A stretch of 64,000 nucleotides of DNA from positions 22,777,386 to 22,841,385 of the forward strand of contig OX344752.2 in NCBI GenBank assembly GCA_947034885.2, in the 5' to 3' direction. Of this stretch, positions 31,979-43,400 are shown in pieces (position 1 is the stretch's first letter; each line of letters opens with the position of its first letter). The DNA is from Thuidium tamariscinum. Taxonomy: Eukaryota > Streptophyta > Bryopsida > Hypnales > Thuidiaceae. A program made the position numbers and the translations under genes. A model generated the notes under the pieces. It had not been told where the DNA came from. It was given only the letters and a program-made list of their open reading frames with translations, and did not search any database.

Positions 31979-32960
31979 CTGTGTCTCGCAAAGGTAATGT
32001 GTAGGATGGGGTTCGGCCCAAAGATTTCTTCCAAGATTGTGTCTGACTACATCCTTCTTATTTGGCGAAACCTTGGTCTGACTATTCCACCATTCTTCAA
32101 CCTGTTGTTTGATGTACTCGGACAATCCTTCTCTCTTCTGACGGTTCAGGCGAAGTCGAGGCACTCTCTCATCGGGATTCAGCCTATACACTCTTCGGTT
32201 CATAGCTAAGTTGAGGCTATCAGTGGAAATTTCGAGTACTCGAGACAAGGTTGACATCCCATCAACTCCCAAACTCACAGCAGCATCTAACAATGCACTC
32301 TTCCTTGCTAACAGATCATTGGAGTTTGCCACCTTCACCAACTGCAACTCATTTTTAAAGTTCTCCATGAAAGCATGAATGACTTTTGCTTCTTGAGGTC
32401 TGGGATAATAGTCGGGTAGAAGAGGCCAGAAAGAGTTGTGCCTCATGACTCTCTCAACAACATCCTTTCTACTGTGAGGTCTTGGACAACCCCGTAATTC
32501 TCCAACTATAAACTGAGCTATTCGCAAAGACACCCTGTTCAACTCTCTCACAAACAGTCGGTCATTGACGTCCCGATCGGCAGGTCCTGCAACAAGATCT
32601 CTTGTTTCTTCTTCTCTCTCTCTCTCACGTGCTCTCTGATTAGCCTTACGCACTCTTGCCCCATTTTGAGAAGCAATTCTCTCATCATCCACCAACCTGG
32701 TTGCAATTTCCCTGGCTGCAGGACCAGGTCGACGGATTCCATGTCGCTGCCGTTGTCTCTTTGCGGAATTTCCCATAAACAAGAGCCTACAAGCCAAGAA
32801 CTGAAGGTCGTTAAATAAAAATGGAAAACATGAGTTCATACAAAAGGGGGATTGTGCACCTTACCGCAACCACAAGAAAATCAAATCAATGGGTACCCTT
32901 CTCAGTCAATCTATTAGCATACAAGCAAGAAGAAAACATACTACATCAAACCATGTGAAC

Positions 32961-33530
32961 TCAAGAAACTCGATGTGCATCTAAACACTGTGAATTTGAA
33001 GAGGTACTCTCTACAACAAGATCCTGTGTAACTTCATGCGTGGGTTCACATGGCTTGACTAAGGGGAAAACTCCGTGACACCGGCTGAATGCAAGGAATC
33101 TAATGAAACAAGTTGACAACAGAATTGTAAAGAACTCACCAAATAGAGGTACCACCTTTCACCTCCTAAATGCAACGGACTCGCTGCTACCAATGGGAGA
33201 ACCTAGGGAGAAGTTCACATCGGAGAGGGAAGGCACATGGCTGAAGCTACCAAAGGAATTGAGGGAAATTGCGGATATATCTACTACTGCTTGTTTGGAG
33301 GACTCCTCAAACACGTTGTTGCACTTGCCTAAATAATAGTTAGAATTCCCTAGTTGGGACACAGGGGTTTCAGAAACATAACAAAATTCACTACTCTTGC
33401 TATCATGTGTGTAGAACAGGGAATCTAACTCAGTAGTAAGGGAGAGCAATCCCGATTGCATGTTTCTTACGGGGAAGTATGAAGTAATCAATCTTTGTAC
33501 CAACGGAGACTGCTTAGATTTGGACATCAT
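32961..33530 (-). CDS. Small two-exon gene with PIP-box-like motif, upstream of the transposase
   Basis: Inferred exons 33530-33163 and 33084-32961 use GT-AG borders and matching phase (AG|C), giving 163 residues. Near the N-terminus QRLITSYF (33497-33474) fits the PCNA-interacting box Q-x-x-[ILM]-x-x-[FY]-[FY], followed by a basic residue. The rest is serine-rich and looks disordered. It lies in the same orientation and just upstream of the transposase gene and has its own TATA box (33905-33911), so it may be the accessory gene of the same transposon. No frame damage is seen. No family recognised; the motif is short and could be chance. Confidence 0.45.
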
Positions 33531-33759
33531 GCACCCAAACAAGAAAGAATTGCATCATGTTGTGGTGCAAGCTTAGTGTGCTTGAGAAAACTAGCTGAAC
33601 ACTACGACTCTGGACACATGCAAAGTGAAACAACAAAGCGGCGACAACGTTCACAGGGAGACGGAACCAACGTCGAAACGTGGAGGCTAGTGGAGGCGGC
33701 AGAATCTTCTGCTTGGCGCTCCTTAAATTTAGGATCTCATTTCTTCAAATCCATGTGAA

Positions 33760-34335
33760 CAGTATTAAGAAAAAGTACTTATTGTACTATTTGTACACAA
33801 TGGCCGCAAAAAAGTGTGCACTCAAAGACGGCGGAAAAAGCCTTTTTTCGCACATCTACCAAGTAGCCAACCTGGAACTGGCTTTGGGCTACCAGAATCT
33901 GCCCTTATAAAGCCAAAAAGAATAATTTTAAGTACAGTTTTGCCCTGCCAAAAATACAAGTACTAATTCCTAGATCTGTGCCAAATATATAATTCGATGA
34001 CCAATCTTCTAACAGTTCTGAGAAGGCCATATCATAATCCACTTCCTCCAAGAATTCCAGAAAATTATAAGCAATCTTTCATTGACTTTTAAGTACTTTT
34101 TTAATTTCTAAGTACTTGTGACATTCTAAGTGATATTGACAAAACTACTAAATTAACATGGATAAACAAGTTTTTTGGCCCTTGCATCAATGCAAACATG
34201 ATCTTAACAATCTTGTCTATTCATTTGTAAAATCAATTCCCCCAAAACAATTTAATTTTTATACTCTTTTGAAGTACAAAGTTCATGTACTTGGTCAAAA
34301 AATACATTGTGACTGCAAAAGTACAAGGGTCTAGC
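33760..34335. other. AGTAYT motif cluster, 5' flank of the transposon genes
   Basis: Repeated AGTACTT, AGTATT and AAGTACA motifs, for example around 33770-33800, 33930-33965, 34090-34125 and 34270-34325. Together with the clusters at 28.9 kb and in the intron they bracket the transposase gene set. No terminal inverted repeat was found. Confidence 0.45.
33905..33911 (-). promoter_or_regulatory. TATA box upstream of the small gene
   Basis: TTTATAA on the minus strand, about 375 bp before ATG 33530 and outside the coding exon. It is followed downstream by a GC-richer leader. Confidence 0.4.
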
Positions 34336-34341
34336 ATACTT

Positions 34342-35911
34342 TCACCCTTTAGTATTACGGTCCTGTGAATCTTCATACATAGCCATGTTCCTTCCCTGAC
34401 TTCCATCACTGTTTTCTGTGAAATATGAGTCGTTTTCTGCATCCTTTGTAACACTTGAGATGTCTCGCCTCATGAAGTCACGACTACTGCCAAGTCCTCC
34501 ATCATTGTCGAGTGCTTGGCTGTCTCGACGATTCGGCCTTATATGTCTTCCAATCCCATCCTGTGTGCTTGGAACGAAGTCAACAAAGGCCATGTTCAAA
34601 TCTTGTTGGCTGTGTGAGAAGTGCTGAAATTCATTGCTACCATCAGTGTTGAAGACTTCATGGCCTTGCATATGGTCCTCAGCTTATGCAAAGGGGGAAT
34701 CCGGAACTCCATGGTAAGTGTGGTCAGGGATTGCATCATTGCCAGTTCCGTGTGTTCCTCCTTGGTAAGATGAAACATCTGCAATCAGAAGCACCATGCA
34801 GGGATTTTGAATTTGACCTAGAGACTAGGCAGTCGTATTCTGATTACCTTTTTCAAAAATGCAAGACAAAAGTGCATACAAATGTTGAAGGACAAAAAGC
34901 AATGCATACGATAAATGCATGAAAGGTGTGCATACCTTGAGCTTCATGAGAAGATTCTGGTGTATGCTCTGGAGAAAGGCCTACTCGTGACGTTCCCAAC
35001 GCTTCATGAAGTCAACATTAAAGTGCTTCAACTGTTTCCAGGGGAATTGGTGGTCTTGCCCGCCGCACTTCGGTTTCTTGAGGAACTGCTAAACGTGATT
35101 TTAATTTCTGCAACTCCTCTCTCTGTCGGAGCTTCAAGAATTCTGCAGCATCTTCCGAAATGATGCAATCAGTTGAGTGAGTCATGAGCGTGAGAAGATT
35201 CTGTTCAGCCATTATTTCATTTTTCTTGAACATTGCCTTAGCCATCGCTTGAGCTATAGTGCCACTCTCCTTGACGGTTGTCATGCGTTGCGCCTCCTTG
35301 GCATGCTTTGAGCCTTCTGGTCGTGATCGGGTGGTAGTGGGCAATGAGCGTCCTCCAACACCTGTTGAAGTCGACGGTTATATAGGGGTGTCTTCAGAAT
35401 TTGGTGTTGGTTCTTTCCTCTTCATGGTCTATGCATTGCTTTTCTCCTAAGTGCAGCCTACATCCCACCTAGACACGTCCTTCACTATTTCCCAGACATG
35501 CATGTAAAGGAAGTCCACTTTTTTGGCGGACTTCAACCTAAATAGTTGAAGTACTTTTCTCTGTAGGTCTGCAAGACTAGTTCCACTAATATCCAAATTT
35601 ATGACTTGCTGTAGAATAGCTATGTATCTTGAAACATCATGTTTTATCACACTCCACTTTGTCTCTAAAGATCTGGTGGGCCTGAAGAAGAAAGGGTGTC
35701 GTTCGTTATAGTGTGTGTCAATTCTCTCCCAGTAGGCACTACCCTTCTGGCCATTATCCACCACCGAGTCTTGGGAGATGTTGATAACGCTCCTTGCTAA
35801 TTGTCGTTCCTCTTTAGGTTGGAAGTTCTTGCCTTTTCCTCCCTTTTGTCGTTGTCGTCCTTCCGTGTTGTTTTGAATTGTATTGATATCCTGTGCAAAA
35901 TAACATGGCAT
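34342..35911 (-). pseudogene. Myb/SANT (PIF/Harbinger ORF1-like) gene with six in-frame stops
   Basis: Exon 1 (35911 or acceptor 35890, to 34936) begins with a trihelix/SANT-like domain: KGKNFQPKEERQLARSVINIS, GSAYWERI, LETKWSVIKHDVSRY and a C-terminal KKVDFLYMHVWEIV. This matches the pattern of plant PIF/Harbinger ORF1 and NAM-associated proteins. A helical segment follows, RPEGSKHAKEAQRM to EFLKLRQREELQKLKSRL, typical of the C-terminal half of the same proteins. Exon 2 is 34778-34342, a polar tail. The GT-AG intron has matching phase (1/1). In-frame stops are TAG 35449-35447, TAG 35431-35429, TAA 35380-35378, TAA 35020-35018, TGA 35014-35012 and TAA 34686-34684. Sense-like protein resumes after each and no frameshift was found. 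Such proteins bind DNA and help nuclear import of the Harbinger transposase; no Harbinger transposase is seen here. Confidence 0.6.
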
Positions 35912-36104
35912 TCAAGTTAAATTCCCCCAACATAACGGACACAAATGACATTACTAATGATGCAACAAGAGTACGCAAGAGTAATAAATTCAATAACGGA
36001 ATGATGCCACACCAATGATCGCATATCCCATGCAATAGTTCTTCGTCAAAGCGAATGGAAGACATCACATAAAACCGTAATTGCAACTGCCATTTCAGTA
36101 ACAC

Positions 36105-38779
36105 ATGCTGAATGTGAAGTTACTATGGTGACATGCCCTGATAATTATCAATTAAGTGAGTATGACTACAAAAATTACCCTAGCAAACCACAATGGCAAT
36201 AGCATGACAACTCTGCAAGTGACATCATTCCCGTCAGTTTAGGCCATGCTCGGATTAATCTAAGGCCATTATTGCCGTGCCTTCCTGCAAAAATGGGGAA
36301 AGTGGTTAACAAGAGGTCGTTCAAAGTTTCGGTTCTGAGAACATCCGCAATCAACCTAACTGCCAGCACTTTAAGGGTCAATCTGTATCTCGTACTCACT
36401 CCACATCACCAAGGGACAACAATGGCCATCTAAACTTTCATACACAATAAAAAGCTTTTATTTCGAAACCATAGTGATCCAACACAGAAAAAATAAAATC
36501 CATCATAGAACAACAGGAAATGAAAACGCCTCTGCACCAAACAAGTCGATCACATTTCTGAGTACAACTGCATCATTATTGTCGGCACCTTTGTATAGCG
36601 AAGGGTACCGAGGGTGATGCAACTACTAACACCCCGTCACGGTAAGGACAGGTTGAGTGTTGGCCACCTTGTCACCGTAAAGCAATAGCCCCCCTCAAAC
36701 GAGCAGGGGTGAATCACCTTCAGGGATTATGACATGACTAAAACTGCAACGAAATCTGTCCTTCACCAAAGCATGCTCTCATACCTGTAGCTAACCTGTC
36801 GATGATGCTCTCGTACCTCGAGCTAACCTGTCGATGATGCATAGGAACTGTGATACATGAAACTCCGAAGCATCAACCATCATGTGACCAAGAGAGTGAG
36901 ATGAAAGTACTACTATTTATCATTGAAGACGTCATTAAAATTTCCTAGGCTTCCATGTGCACAATATGATGAAAGAAGGTTCATATGTTCCATACTTTCA
37001 CTACTAAATCTGTTAAAAGCAAATTGACATTGCTACAGAACATCTGTTGCTACAACTGACATCTTCATGAAGGTGCTCAAATATGAGTTCCATATAATAT
37101 ATTTATCATAAATCGATTCCTGACCTCTCCGATGGATTGACAACCACAGCATATGAGTACAAAGCTGGCCATCTGAACAAACTGACATTGCAAGTGAAAA
37201 GCACCAAAACAAAAATAGTGAGCATGCTCAGCACATCTATTGCAGCATCTTCAAGCAAGTCCGATTTCCATTGCAAAGGGTGTCCCGTTTTTGCCGCAAG
37301 GACACTTCTACTCATTCACCGAGGGGTGACAACGCATGTAGCATGTTTCATCAACACTGCAAACCAAAAACGACTATACAAGCACCAGCATCAGTTTAAT
37401 CCCTAAAGGACCACGGCCATTTTTCAACACAAAACCACTCAAAACTGCCATTTCTGCTCCATTCATCCATGAAAAACAAAAAAACTAAATTTTTGTAATC
37501 TAACCATAGGATCTTGTACTTTACTTAACTAAGATCATGTGGTGAAAATTTCATGAAGTTTGACCGTATAGATAGGAAGATATGAGCATTCAAAGTTGGA
37601 AAACAAAGTTTTCTTAAACTCTAGTTTGCAACTTCAAATGACTTTGTCCTCCATTTATGTAATTTTTTTGCACTACAAACCTTGAATTTAAATTTTTTTT
37701 CTATTGAGAAATTGAGCTAAGAGCTTAGGAAAAAAAATTCACAAAATAAAGATTTTTTTTTCATTCTTTAAAAAATTGTCAAGTAGATGTAGGTCCAAGA
37801 TTGAAAGGAAAACTAAATTGCAAATATCTCATAGATGGAATTGAAACACAATAATCCCAATGGTGAGATTGTTTTAGCAAACAAAATCAACCTTGTCCAA
37901 CAATTTTTTTGAAAAATTGTGAAAATTGCATTCACAAATGAATCCTATAAGTTATTTTTTCAAGAAGATGCTTAAATTGCCCGAAAAACAAGATTGTTCA
38001 TAACTTTCACATTACTAATCCAAATGGAATGAATCAAAGCTTCACTTGTAGACAAAAATAAAATCTGTAAGAAAACAAAATTTATTTTTTAATTTTGAAG
38101 TTTTTGTAGATTTTTTTTTTCTGCCCGGCGACATGGAAATTATGTTTAAGATGGCATAACTTTTGCTCTCGGTCACCAATTGAAAAAAAAATAATATTCC
38201 CACAGAGCTAATCAATTTTTCTATCTTATGTGAAAATTTCAAGAAAATTCATTAAAAATTGAAGTCACAAATACCTGCCTGAATTCTTAAAGTCCCCCGA
38301 GGGGACTCTTGGTCCTTTAGGGGTTAAAAAAATTCCGACTATGAGAACTGCAGCACACAGGAAGGTCTGAACTTTGAAAGGTTGGTTATGCCGTACAAGA
38401 AGGTCGACTCTGTTTAATTCCAACTGCTGAATCTGTAAAACAGCATGCACGTTTCATGACAAAAGTTCACCCTCACATACTGTCACTATGACTGAGGAAT
38501 GCACAAAGTAATAGCTATTTGTCAACATCTGACATTCTATGCCATTTGAAGAAGACCAAGAACTACCGTTAAAATGACTACTCTCCTGCTGTCCAACTAA
38601 TCACGAGCACATGAACCTGAACCTGAGATCCATCGATGTCATGCACAGTTCCGCCCAAGACTTCAAGGCCGCACATGACAAATTCATAAAAGCAAAGAAC
38701 ATTAAAAAATTTGCAACACAAATCTTAATCCAAATAACAGCAATGAAGCTTGCCAAACTCGGAAGCACACATTCCATTC
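36105..38779. other. Gene-poor region with a 32-bp tandem duplication and a dispersed repeat
   Basis: No convincing gene. Two tandem 32-bp copies begin GCTCTCATACCTGTAGC at 36775-36806 and 36807-36838, four differences. The segment 37440-37620 resembles 5700-5850. From 37650 to 38260 the DNA is AT-rich with long T and A runs. Confidence 0.4.
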
Positions 38780-38965
38780 AGACCGAAATTCAGTGATCCA
38801 TTCAAACCGAAATTCAGCGATCCATCCATTCGTGATCAATTCAGTGATCAATTTGTGATCAATTCAGATCGTGATCAATTCGTGATCAATTTGTAAACAA
38901 TTCAGTGATCCATTTGTGATCAATTGGTGTAAGTGAGATCGTGATCAATTCGTGATCAATTCGAA
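38780..38965. repeat. Minisatellite of GTGATCAATTC units
   Basis: About ten irregular copies of GTGATCAATTC/T or GTGATCCATT, with occasional inserts such as AGATC. The first part (38780-38825) has a longer variant with CAAACCGAAATTCAG. No coding role seen. Confidence 0.75.
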
Positions 38966-38989
38966 CCTTCCTGTGCCTCGCAATTACAG

Positions 38990-39945
38990 CGCTAGCAGCA
39001 GAGGGAACGGAGCGGAAAGAACGGAGCAGAAGGAGCGGAGCGCTAACAGCAGAAGGGACAGAGATGACATCGAACCACTCAACCCTAACCCTAAGAATTT
39101 CTGAGGACAAAGAATCCCCAGACTCGCACAATTCCTGCGCACCTGATCGGCTACAGCCCTTGGAGATGGATTAATCTCTTGCGCTGCCGCAGAATTCGCA
39201 GGTGGACCTGCTCTCTGCCCTCGCTCCTACTCCGCCGATGCGCCAGGGGAACCACCTCCGATGTTGGCGTCCACGAAGTCGAAGGTCGCCGATGCGCTAC
39301 GGGCCCCCCGACCTCACCATTGTGGCACACCTCGCTGTTGACCTCCACGGGCTCGTCTGCCTCTCGATACGCTTGGCACGCCGGGACGATACGCCCCTTC
39401 CTGAACTACGTTTCTCCCCACATTGTTTGGCAATGCGTGACCTCTGCGGCCTTGCGAGAGCTGACCTCGCCCGATTGGCTCTCGATTGCCTCCCTCTTGC
39501 CGATAGCTTCCATCTTCCACTCTAAACCCAAACCCTTGGCCAAACCCTACTTCCCGTTGTTCTGCAAAGCCTCTATTGTTGGTTCCAACTGGAATTCCCT
39601 CAATTACACCTTCACTTTGATCTCGCATGGGATTACCGACATTGTCAAATCTGTTTCCACTCGAATCTCGTTGCCAACTAGCCATTGTCGATGCCGTTGA
39701 AATTTTGGTGTTCAACGTCTACACTGTCCATGTCGTATATGCGGAAAAGTATTGAACGTCGTGCTCTGTATCTTGAAGACTGTGCCCTCTGACATACCGC
39801 GCCACGGCCAGGGTTCACCATTTGGCCGTCTCCTCCCCATTTTTGGCCGTGGCCGGCCAACTTCTTCGCTTCGCAGTGCCTCCCGTGGGGCCAAGCACTG
39901 TGGCCAGGCACAGCCACTGGCCGAGTTTGCGTCATATCTTGCAGC
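38990..39945. other. GC-rich island with overlapping unassigned frames
   Basis: The composition changes sharply to GC-rich. It holds long frames on both strands: plus 39179-39700 and minus 39314-39715. The minus frame gives a Gly/Arg/Gln-rich protein starting MASWQRDSSGNRF, and the reading continues downstream to about 39070 through two in-frame TGA/TAG codons. Neither frame resembles a known family. It may be the 5' part of a decayed retroelement or a promoter-proximal exon. Short purine repeats GGAACGGAGCGG occur at 39000-39045. Confidence 0.3.
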
Positions 39946-39949
39946 CCGT

Positions 39950-40450
39950 GGGGATGCTCTTATATGTTTGCCTCCAACCTAACACACACAAAACATTTTG
40001 ATTAGATCAATCAAGTGAGCTTTTTTTAGAAGATAATGACCAGTGCCACTTACAAATTTCTAATTCCTCAACCTAAACCCTAAAAGGCTGGACTTCAAAT
40101 AACTAACTTGGCTAGCTAGTCATCAGAGTGTTTATTTTTTGTTTTTTTAAGAAGTGTCATAGTAGCGACATAAAATGTTGTAATAGTACTTCAAATTGCA
40201 ACATGCATCCATTTATTGGATGTATAGTATGGTTTTCATCCACAATTAGGCAATTTCATATAATATATATTTTTTTTTTCAAAGTTGTTTGACGATTTCA
40301 TCCAAATTTTTTGGCATTTTTTTGGGGGGGGGTTGGCCAATTTTTTTTTTCTAGAGAAATTTGACACCAAAAAGCCAAAAAAGCCCTACTACTCATATTG
40401 TGAAAATCATGTAACTCAAGTGGGACAAAGTGTAATTACTCACGAGAATG
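39950..40450 (-). pseudogene. Diverged fragment of TMEM70-like gene (exon 2 start and intron 1)
   Basis: GTTTGCCTCCAACCTAACAC with the following ACAAAACATTTTGATTAGATCAA resembles 58158-58205 at the exon 2/intron 1 border of the intact gene. Later, TGAAAATCATGTAACTC at about 40400 matches about 58317-58333 and stays similar for some 40 bp. A 40250-40390 insert of T/G-rich DNA separates them. Orientation is the same as the intact gene. Confidence 0.5.
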
Positions 40451-41324
40451 AGTGAAAAATATTCCACATCAGCCTATGGGGGAATGGCAAGAAAGTCCCA
40501 GACTATTGAATGTTGTAAATTGTAGCTCAATCTTTGAGAGAAAGATTATACAACAAAATGATATTAAGGATCAAATGGTCTATTGTTCATGAAAGTGTCT
40601 CATTTCATTCTTCATTTTGCCTACTAGTGACAGAGACAAATGCTTCAAATCAATTCAATCCAACACCAACCCCAATTCTATAATTCACAGAGAGGATGAT
40701 TTCTATTGGTTCTACTTTAAGCATTTCACCATTTGAGTGGAAGTTTGATTTTTAGGAGATCATTACAGAGTTGGGGAGAGTGCTTGGTAAGACAAGCCAT
40801 ATCTAACTATGAGATTGATTTCTTTCTAGCATATATGAATTTCTTGTGCAATTCCAAAGAGGAGAGTCTCTGGACCAGTGATAGTGGCAATAAGCAACAT
40901 CATTATGAAAGTTAAGTCAAGCTTACACCACATGCATGCTAACAAATTCACCCCAAGTCTATGAAGGGATGAGTTGCTACAGTAACAAGGGCAACCTTTG
41001 GTGCTCCAAACCTAATTGTGTGACTATGTTGCAAAACTAGCCTCGACAAATTCTTGTCTAAAATCATTTTAACATGAGACTTTAGGTTGATTTTGGGTAC
41101 ACTTAAGGAAAACACTTTGAAAGTTCATAGTTTATTCATTAATTTGTCTTTAAAAACACCTTTTGCAAGAATCTAGAATCTTCTTTCAATTGCTTACAAA
41201 AAAAATTGATAGTGTGATAATAGGAACCTTGCTCAGATGGGATAATCTCCCTAATGATTCTCATGTAACCTAACCCTCCCATAGATGTTGACTAAGAATT
41301 TCCTAGCCATGGTGATCAAAAACA
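40451..41324. other. AT-rich region, no gene seen
   Basis: Only short frames without motifs. Confidence 0.4.
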
Positions 41325-43014
41325 CAACCTTAAGTGTACGTTCGCACTTGCTATTAGTAAGAAATTTGGTGTTATTACTTTGCCTTCAATTGATTTTTTT
41401 TCCATCGTTGCACACCTTTTGCTGCAATGTTAGCCAACAAGAATTCCCCAAAACTTTGTCAATCCATACATCCAAGAAACAAAGTAGAATAGAATGCAAT
41501 TGAACACAAAATTTTCAATAAAAAAATTGAATCAATGATGTGGCTTTTGAGCCACAAATTTCATTTTTTGATCCACTTTTTCATTTGAGCCTCTTGGCCA
41601 ATCTTGTGTAGAATTTAGAGAGAAGAGAAGCTCTTTATACTAGTAGGATAGTGGTAGGCAAAACAAACCATGTGAGATATGTGAATTAGGACAAAAAAGA
41701 GCTCCACTACTCATAGTTAAGTGAAAACGTGGGAATTGTGATAGAAGTGAAATTTTAGACCTCATTTAGACATAGTAAAATATTTTTTCAAGAAACTTCA
41801 AGCCATGAGAAGTTTGTGAATCAAGTAAATTTTTATCTCCAAAAATTTGTTTGAGATTTCAATACTCCATCTAGAAATTATGGACAAATTTCAGAGAAGG
41901 TGTTTGAAAATGTCCCAAAAAAGTCCCTTGCACACACCCTCTAGAATTTTGTCCATAATTCTTACATGAGGCTCCAAAATTCCAAGTGGATTTTGAAAGA
42001 TAAAAATTAGCTCACTTTTCCAACTTCTTCTAGTTCAATTTTATTAAACAAATGGAAGCTTAAAGACAATTGATTGAAACATGGTATGGACAAGGAAGAC
42101 ACTTCATTTACTAGGGAAATCTTTGTCTTGCAAGTTATTTCTAAGCCATTGGAATACTTTAACAAGGTGCAGTCAATCAAGTCTCATGGTCACTTCCTAC
42201 TAATTTGACAATAGGACAAGTCATACAAATGAAAAGGCTTGAGTACATTGTTGTAAGTGTTGCAAAAATGTTATGTGCAATTCATGTAGTCCAACCTTTT
42301 GGCTATCCAAGCCCTTATTTTGTTAATAGATAGATTTTTTTAAAGGTTGTTTCAATATTGTATCAATCATAGTTATACAAATATATTTTTTAACAAATAC
42401 TGTTGTTTTAACAATGCCCAAATGTTGTTGTTTAAATTTTGTCTCATGCTTATTTCAATAATGGCTAAATGATGGCTAAATGGTGTACTAATATGGATTA
42501 ATTTCAAATTTAATGGTCTAACTATGAGATGTTGTTGAAACAATATATCTTTTTTAATATGTTCAACCATTAGATAAATATCCCAAAATATTCCATCACT
42601 GTTTCAAATAACAATTGACCAATTTTTAATCATTGGATGAAATTTGAGGCTTCTAGAGGGCAGTTTTGGATGTGTTCCCAAAACTCTTCTTGATACTATT
42701 GGTTGTTGTCAAGCTAGCATTTATCAAAAAGAAAAAAAATGAAATGAAATAAAATGAAATGAAATGAAATTTTGGTCTTGAAATGTGAAAGAAGTCTAAA
42801 TTTTGTTTTTTTCAAAAAACAACATTAATGATGTGGTGCTCTCTTGACCACGTCAGATTCTTGTATTTTTGTGTTTCCATGACAATGTGACGAAAAGTGG
42901 CTGTCACAGTTTTGTATTAATTTTCCTACCCCCTCCCTCATCAGAAAAATCAGCAACCAGTGGATTTGAATTTAAAAAAATCCCCCCCCCCTCCAAGAAA
43001 AATCAACAACCGTC

Positions 43015-43130
43015 GGATATCGATACGGTATATGATACGGATATTGATACAGGATATGGATACATGATACGGGTACAAGATATGGGTATCGAATATGGTA
43101 CTGAATATAGGTACGAATACAATGTACGAG
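43015..43130. repeat. Degenerate GATAC-type simple repeat
   Basis: Irregular runs of GATACGG, GATATGG and GGTACGA. A related array in the opposite orientation is at 47140-47250. Both are flanked by C-rich or G-rich runs and ATCAACAACC/AGATCAACGG-like sequence, so they are two copies of one longer repeat. Confidence 0.6.
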
Positions 43131-43361
43131 AACTAACACTGAATGTCATTTATCCCATATTCTTTGTCTCCCAACCCACCCTCTCAGAATTATAAGAGAG
43201 TGGGGGGAGGGGAGATTCACAAGTTTAAACAATTTAAAATTTAAAATTTAATACTTATATCAAATTGGGTGGGGAGGGGGGTTAAAAGAAATTTTAATTT
43301 AATGTTTAAATCAGATTGGGGGGGGTACATCAATTTTTAAATTTTTAAATTTTTTTAGTTA

Positions 43362-43400
43362 TTGAGCTCATTGTGACACAGTTTGTCACAATGAGCTCAA
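43362..43400. other. Perfect 17-bp hairpin
   Basis: TTGAGCTCATTGTGACA (43362-43378), loop CAGTT, then TGTCACAATGAGCTCAA (43384-43400). A second small palindrome, GTGGCAGTCACTGCCAC, follows at about 43404-43420. A related GTGACAATGTCC with GTGGCAG occurs at about 46995-47025, next to the other GATAC array, so these may be ends of one repeat family. Confidence 0.6.

Larger units (their letters stand above)
29007..32776 (-). pseudogene. Unclassified DDE-like transposase gene, split by a MITE
   Basis: Exon 1 runs 32776-31979 from ATG 32776 (MGNSAKRQRQRHG). It has a basic N-terminus and then EEWWNSQTKVSPNKK. Exon 2 runs 31274-29007 and begins TTFFLRFKEAHPE; phases match (0/0). Key motifs are SHIDFVENYTF (about 30618), YISDDKSHD, WVYSDGCSGQFKC (about 30372) and FESAHGKGEWD-GAGAIVKR, which suggest a DDE-type nuclease fold. 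Similar proteins are known to me from plants and animals as uncharacterised, so I give no superfamily. A Cys-rich block (CTCECSICKGD, GECPHCGF) may bind zinc. Damage: a 348-bp MITE (29889-30236) splits the GKGEWD-GAGA motif; TAG at 29744-29742 lies in frame before a conserved C-terminal region; and the intron 1 donor reads AT instead of GT. Without the MITE the two sides are in frame. Confidence 0.7.

Noticed and set aside
3869..35911. Reassigned stop codons in this genome
   Set aside because: The SUVR-like, TMEM70-like and kinase genes end at ordinary stops at the expected protein ends, and gag and pol use normal termination; all three stop types occur inside decayed genes.
36600..36730. Structural RNA in a GC-richer patch
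   Set aside because: No rRNA or tRNA signature was recognised.
39179..39700. 173-codon plus frame in the GC-rich island
   Set aside because: Overlaps an equally long minus frame; neither has a domain, and open frames are expected by chance in GC-rich DNA.
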